Assembly: GCA_963619325.1 (NCBI GenBank) | Contig: CAVEVQ010000025.1 | Location: 1 to 38,357, forward strand | Direction: 5' to 3' | DNA: 38,357 nt | From: UBA1181 sp963619325 | Lineage (GTDB): Bacteria > Bacteroidota > Bacteroidia > Bacteroidales > Paludibacteraceae | Shown here: positions 34,936 through 38,357 of the stretch, in pieces | How positions within the stretch are numbered: position 1 is the stretch's first letter | How the letters are laid out: the number at the start of each line of letters is the position of its first letter | Notes under the pieces: generated by a model | Told to the model about the DNA's origin: nothing | Database searches by the model: none | Seen by the model: only the letters and a program-made list of their open reading frames with translations | Program-made: the position numbers and the translations under genes

Positions 34936-35940
34936 ATGTTGTACTATAAAAATCTTAGAGAAACTATAATGGGAATGCAAGAAAATCTTGCGTTCTCAAA
35001 CAACATTGTCATTGTCTCAGGGTATGTTGGTTATCAGCCGATAAAGGAATTGTGTGAGCTATGTAAGGATATCAAGATAACTATCATTTACGGAATGTAT
35101 GGGTGTGAAAGAATAAAACAGCCATTACACAATGCTCTTGTAGAGATTCAGGAGACGTATTCAAATGTAACTATACTTTACTCTACTATACCTGTGCATT
35201 CCAAAATCTATACTTGGAATTGTGACGATTATATAAAACGCGCCTTAGTCGGTTCTGCAAATTTCTCGGTCAATGGACTAATGAATGATTACAAGGAGAT
35301 TTTGTCCGATGTCGAGAATTCGACCCTCTTTAGCTTAAAAGAATATTGCGAATATATCAAGGCAAGTTCAATAAACTGCAATAGTTCAAAAGTGGAGGTA
35401 AATCAAGTATCAAAAGCTCCAAGAAGATGTAAACAAGAGCAACCTTTACTTGCAAAAAATATTTGTCGCATATCACTTACGGATAAGGATGGATTGGTAA
35501 GCAAAAAGTCTGGTTTGAACTGGGGGCTTAGTAGTGGACATGTATCAGAAGGAGATGCCTACATACGAATTACAGCAAATTATATTAAACAATTCCCGAC
35601 TTTATTTCCTCCTAAGAAATACATAGGCATAAAAAATGTAGATTCAAAAGGAAAAAGGAATAGGGAAAATGATGAAATCGAATTGATTTGGGATGATGGC
35701 GAAAAAATGATGGGATTATTAGAAGGGCAATCGAGTCCTATAAATGGTCTTATATATCCCAAACAACTCAGCAGTAGTCCTAGTAAATCTATATTAGGTA
35801 AATATATCAGAAAGCGGTTAGGAGTGGATATTAAACATACCATAACAAAGGCTGACCTAAAACGTTATGGGCGTAGTAGTATTGATATTTCTCTTATCGG
35901 AGAGGGTATATATTATTTGGATTTTTCAGTAAAGAAATAA
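34936..35940 (+). CDS. PLD-family restriction endonuclease (NgoFVII-like)
   Basis: A 334-aa protein. The N-terminal ~170 residues have a phospholipase D-type nuclease site: H88 and K90 in VHSKIYTWN, then GSAN at 106-109. The C-terminal half (SGLNWGLSS, ITANYIKQFPTLFPPKKYIGI, then ELIWDDGEKMMGLLEGQ) resembles the DNA-binding part of NgoFVII-type restriction enzymes. PLD-fold nucleases such as BfiI cut without metal as dimers. It starts one base after the second methyltransferase, which would protect the host. NgoFVII targets GCSGC, but I do not assume the same site. Confidence 0.8.
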   Translation: MLYYKNLRETIMGMQENLAFSNNIVIVSGYVGYQPIKELCELCKDIKITIIYGMYGCERIKQPLHNALVEIQETYSNVTILYSTIPVHSKIYTWNCDDYIKRALVGSANFSVNGLMNDYKEILSDVENSTLFSLKEYCEYIKASSINCNSSKVEVNQVSKAPRRCKQEQPLLAKNICRISLTDKDGLVSKKSGLNWGLSSGHVSEGDAYIRITANYIKQFPTLFPPKKYIGIKNVDSKGKRNRENDEIELIWDDGEKMMGLLEGQSSPINGLIYPKQLSSSPSKSILGKYIRKRLGVDIKHTITKADLKRYGRSSIDISLIGEGIYYLDFSVKK

Positions 35941-36141
35941 GATATGGCAGAAGCATCACCTATTTGCAGAGGAAAAAACCTTACGGTAGAAACTGTTATG
36001 GCATTTGATTACATATTCTGATGTTGTAAAATATGTTGGATGAGATGAAGAACCGACTCTATTCGGGATATACCAGTTTCTGGAGCTAAAAAACAATACG
36101 AGTAAGACCCATCGATTTCGAGGGACAAAATAAGAAGCAAC
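35941..36141 (+). other. 201-bp gap with no assignable gene
   Basis: Holds a 25-codon ORF (35944-36021, start MAEASPICRG) three bases after the nuclease stop, with no recognised match. The rest, with fragments such as MKNRLYSGYTSFW, looks like scrambled former coding DNA. No terminator was found. Confidence 0.4.
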
Positions 36142-36513
36142 ATGGCAAAAACAACTGTTAAGAACACCGAAGTTTCCATCGCCAATGTAAATGGAGAAGA
36201 CTATTTCTGTCTCACAGATATGATCAGAGCCAAAGACGGAGATTTCTTTGTGACAGATTGGTTACACAACCGAAATACACATGAGTTTATCGGTATTTGG
36301 GAAAAGGTATACAACCCATCTTTTAATTATGGCGAATTCGCCACAATTAAAAGCCAAGCAGGTCTGAACAGTTTCAAAATTAGCGTGAAGGATTTTGTGG
36401 CAAAGACAAACGCCATTTCCATCCAATCGAAGGCTGGGAGGTATGTATTGATGTTGCAGTCTATGCCCTCGAAGATATGGGGAAGCCTATCGGAGTGGCG
36501 GACTATCAGCTGA
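36142..36513 (+). pseudogene. Truncated KilA-N domain gene
   Basis: The first ~100 residues match the KilA-N proteins common in Bacteroidota (MAKTTVKNTEV, DYFCLTDMIRAKDGDFF, then NYGEFATIKSQAGLNSFKIS and SKAGRY). Homologues continue GRYGGTYAHKDIAFEFGMW, but here the frame turns into unrelated residues after GRY and stops. The break is at about 36440-36445 (GGTATG), where another reading frame takes over. KilA-N proteins are DNA-binding and often phage-related. This copy lost its C-terminal half and is probably inactive. Confidence 0.75.
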
Positions 36514-36620
36514 TAGTGCAGAAAGAGAAATTGCAAAAAGTCCTTGCCGAGGAGATAAAGGCGTTTGGTGAAGAGAAAGGGAATTTGAACAAAACGGAAG
36601 ATAACAATGGAGCAGAATAA
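36441..36620 (+). pseudogene. C-terminal remnant resembling DUF1016 (YhcG-type) proteins
   Basis: In a frame different from the KilA-N gene, about 60 codons read YALEDMGKPIGVADYQL followed by a charged helix and end at TAA 36620. This resembles the tail of DUF1016/YhcG nuclease-like proteins (the YAL...PIGVA.YQL pattern). No start or N-terminal part is present, so the two genes appear to have been joined by deletion. The end overlaps the start of the 51-aa ORF. Confidence 0.5.
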
Positions 36621-36762
36621 AAAAGACTTGCTTATTGAGCAGTCAAACAAAATACAAGAGGTAATTGATGTTATTGCCAACCAGTTTGGCGATGATTTCG
36701 AGGACGAGTTGAATCACTTGGCTATCGTCAAGGCTAATATAGAAGAAGCAACGAAGAAATAA
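36607..36762 (+). CDS. 51-aa ORF upstream of the third methyltransferase
   Basis: An acidic 51-residue ORF (start MEQNKKDLLIEQS, end IEEATKK), predicted mostly helical, with no helix-turn-helix evident. Its TAA overlaps the methyltransferase ATG (TAATG), suggesting translational coupling. The same gene in shortened form precedes the first methyltransferase, so the pair seems to travel as a unit. Function unknown; it may be a leader or small accessory protein. Confidence 0.5.
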   Translation: MEQNKKDLLIEQSNKIQEVIDVIANQFGDDFEDELNHLAIVKANIEEATKK

Positions 36763-36780
36763 TGGCAAAGAAACAATATA
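36607..36780 (+). repeat. Direct repeat, copy B (full length)
   Basis: A 174-nt unit covering the 51-aa ORF and the first six codons of the third methyltransferase. It is the full version of copy A at 32530-32643, about 4.1 kb apart in the same orientation. Confidence 0.9.
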
Positions 36781-37811
36781 CTGTATTGGACTTGTTTTGT
36801 GGATGTGGAGGCATGTCGCTCGGCTTTGAAAAAGCTGGCTATGATGTGCTGCTTGGTATTGACATTTGGAAAGATGCACTTGAGACATATAAGTTCAATC
36901 ACCATAATAGCAATGTTTTGTGCGCAGATATGTTGACTTTGACAGGCGACGACGTAAGCACTCACCTTGGGTCAAAAACCGTTGATGTGATAATAGGAGG
37001 ACCGCCATGTCAAGGATTTTCTGTCGCTGGTAAGCGCATCGTGGATGACGAAAGGAACAAGTTATATAAGGGCTTTGTGCGCATGGTAGCATACTTCAAG
37101 CCAAGTGCATTTGTGATGGAAAATGTGCCGAACATACTGTCTATTGGCGAGGGAGTGGTTAAGCAATCTATACTTGACGATTTCCAAGAATTGGGCTATC
37201 AGGTAGAAACAAAAGTACTTCTTGCCTCTGATTATGGCGTTCCGCAAAATCGTCGGCGAGCAGTTTTTGTAGGTTTGCGCAACGGTGTTTTCGACTTCAA
37301 TATTCCGACAGTAGAGCATCGGGTTACAACTGAGGAAGCACTTGGCGATTTGACGGAAGACTCCATTGCAGACGAAACGCCATATCCCATCGCCCCAAGT
37401 TGTGACTATCAACGACTGATGCGAGCAAGCAGCAATGTGATATGGAATCACGATATTACGCTACATAATGAACAAACCAAGCGCATTATTGCAATGGTTC
37501 CTGATGGGGGAAATTACAAAGATTTGCCTAAGGACTTGCAAGAAACCAGAAAGGTTCATATAGCGTGGACGCGCTTGAACAGTCAAAAGCCAAGTATCAC
37601 CATTGACACGGGACATAGGCATCATTTCCATTATAAATGGAATAGAGTTCCAACGGTTCGTGAAAGTGCAAGAATCCAATCGTTTCCAGATGATTTCGTT
37701 TTCTTGTGTAGCAAGACAAGCCAATACAAGCAAGTTGGTAATGCCGTACCACCAATTATGGCACAGGCTATTGCAGAACATTTAAAGAAACAATTATGTC
37801 AGACAAAATAA
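36762..37811 (+). CDS. DNA (cytosine-5) methyltransferase, third copy
   Basis: A 349-aa C5 methyltransferase with motif I DLFCGCGG (10-17), GGPPCQGFS with Cys83, MENVPN, QNRRRAVFVG, RESARIQSFPDDF and KQVGNAVPP. It is a paralogue of the first enzyme: strong identity at both ends, with differences in the middle and in the recognition region, so the target is probably related but different. Its end overlaps the next gene by 16 bp. Confidence 0.95.
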   Translation: MAKKQYTVLDLFCGCGGMSLGFEKAGYDVLLGIDIWKDALETYKFNHHNSNVLCADMLTLTGDDVSTHLGSKTVDVIIGGPPCQGFSVAGKRIVDDERNKLYKGFVRMVAYFKPSAFVMENVPNILSIGEGVVKQSILDDFQELGYQVETKVLLASDYGVPQNRRRAVFVGLRNGVFDFNIPTVEHRVTTEEALGDLTEDSIADETPYPIAPSCDYQRLMRASSNVIWNHDITLHNEQTKRIIAMVPDGGNYKDLPKDLQETRKVHIAWTRLNSQKPSITIDTGHRHHFHYKWNRVPTVRESARIQSFPDDFVFLCSKTSQYKQVGNAVPPIMAQAIAEHLKKQLCQTK

Positions 37812-38357
37812 ATTACTATCAGATACCTGATAAATATTGGTTTAGGATTCATTTCGTTAGACCTCGTTTCAAAAGCAACATTGAAAATGTGTTGTTGTAT
37901 ATGGCCAATGAGTGTTGTCGAATACCTCAATGTTCATGCTCCGAGTACAATCAGAAGTATCTCAATGCAATAAAGATGTTCCCTGGGAACATTGGCATGA
38001 CAAAGAAGACTCTTGACAACTGGCGTACTGAGATACCTGCTCTTTTCGGCTTCTACAAAGAAGATAAAGATGCCGACATTACTGAAACGTCACAAATGGC
38101 AGTTTTCCTGCACGAGAATCAAGACTTAACACAGTTCTTGCGCCTTTTCTTGTATTCATTCCAAATCCCTGGTGGACACATGAAGGCAGTTGATGTCAAA
38201 GACATTATATACAATAACATAAGATTCAAACCTGCACGTACTATTATTCAAGTTCTGCTTGCAGGAAATACCCTTCTTAGCGAACAGGATAGCTCAAAGG
38301 AGATGTCTATGTCCGCAGAAGAAGCTACATATTGTATTTTTAACGACATTCGTGTTA
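37796..38357 (+). CDS. Start of an unrecognised gene, possibly a restriction endonuclease
   Basis: An open frame of 187 codons that runs off the window, beginning MSDKINYYQIPDKYWF. It contains a CCRIPQCSC cysteine cluster near residue 41 and a KTLDNWRTEIPALFGF segment with helix-turn-helix-like spacing. I do not recognise the family. The 16-bp overlap with a C5 methyltransferase gene suggests the cognate nuclease of a second restriction system, but no PD-(D/E)XK or HNH motif is visible in this part. Confidence 0.6.
   Translation, partial: MSDKINYYQIPDKYWFRIHFVRPRFKSNIENVLLYMANECCRIPQCSCSEYNQKYLNAIKMFPGNIGMTKKTLDNWRTEIPALFGFYKEDKDADITETSQMAVFLHENQDLTQFLRLFLYSFQIPGGHMKAVDVKDIIYNNIRFKPARTIIQVLLAGNTLLSEQDSSKEMSMSAEEATYCIFNDIRV

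Noticed and set aside
35944..36021. 25-codon ORF after the PLD nuclease
   Set aside because: No similarity or coding features beyond an ATG and stop; too short to support as a gene.

Overview
The window looks like chromosome from a member of the order Bacteroidales, probably near Prevotellaceae. Four things point there. Several genes are preceded by the Bacteroidota -7 element TAnnTTTG, some with a TTTG -33 element. Shine-Dalgarno sites are mostly absent. A large secreted protein carries a type IX secretion C-terminal signal. There is also a 29-residue AURKAIP1/COX24-type basic protein and a Prevotella-like malate dehydrogenase. No rRNA, tRNA, CRISPR array or transposase was seen.

Layout. 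1-4845: a 1567-aa secreted, cell-surface type protein, with a strong bidirectional terminator beyond its end. 5072-7468: argC, a periplasmic DsrE-like protein and an AraC regulator. 7637-8774: a solo acyl carrier protein convergent with thyA across a 17-bp terminator stem. 8877-15414: the cell-shape cluster purH(IMPCH)-mreB-mreC-mreD-mrdA-rodA, read right to left, with a perfect hairpin between mreB and mreC. 15673-20251: mdh, RNase G/E, the 29-aa basic protein, HU and mutY. 20280-23091: pdxT, pdxS and a ThiD-like/AraC fusion that has lost the kinase catalytic motif. 23353-29709: a branched-chain amino-acid operon leuA-leuC-leuD-cimA-leuB, preceded by a 22-codon Ile/Leu-rich leader peptide and a terminator/antiterminator pair. 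29861-32150: argB, mscL and a DUF3298-type lipoprotein.

32327 to the right edge is an accessory restriction-modification island, all on the plus strand. It holds a dinD fragment, a 31-aa ORF, two 5-methylcytosine methyltransferases, a PLD-type (NgoFVII-like) endonuclease, a broken KilA-N gene fused to the tail of a DUF1016-like gene, a 51-aa ORF, a third methyltransferase, and the start of an unrecognised gene that runs off the window. The 31-aa and 51-aa ORFs are copies of one direct repeat that differ by an exact 60-nt in-frame deletion. The repeat brackets about 4 kb containing the first restriction system, so that segment could be lost or exchanged by recombination.

The two most interesting items outside the island are regulatory. 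The first is a compact transcription attenuator for the leu/cim operon: its leader peptide is rich in exactly the two amino acids that the operon's enzymes make. The second is the ThiD-like pseudokinase/AraC protein next to the PLP synthase genes, a candidate vitamin-sensing regulator. All calls come from reading the sequence and from knowledge of the families; no database search was run.
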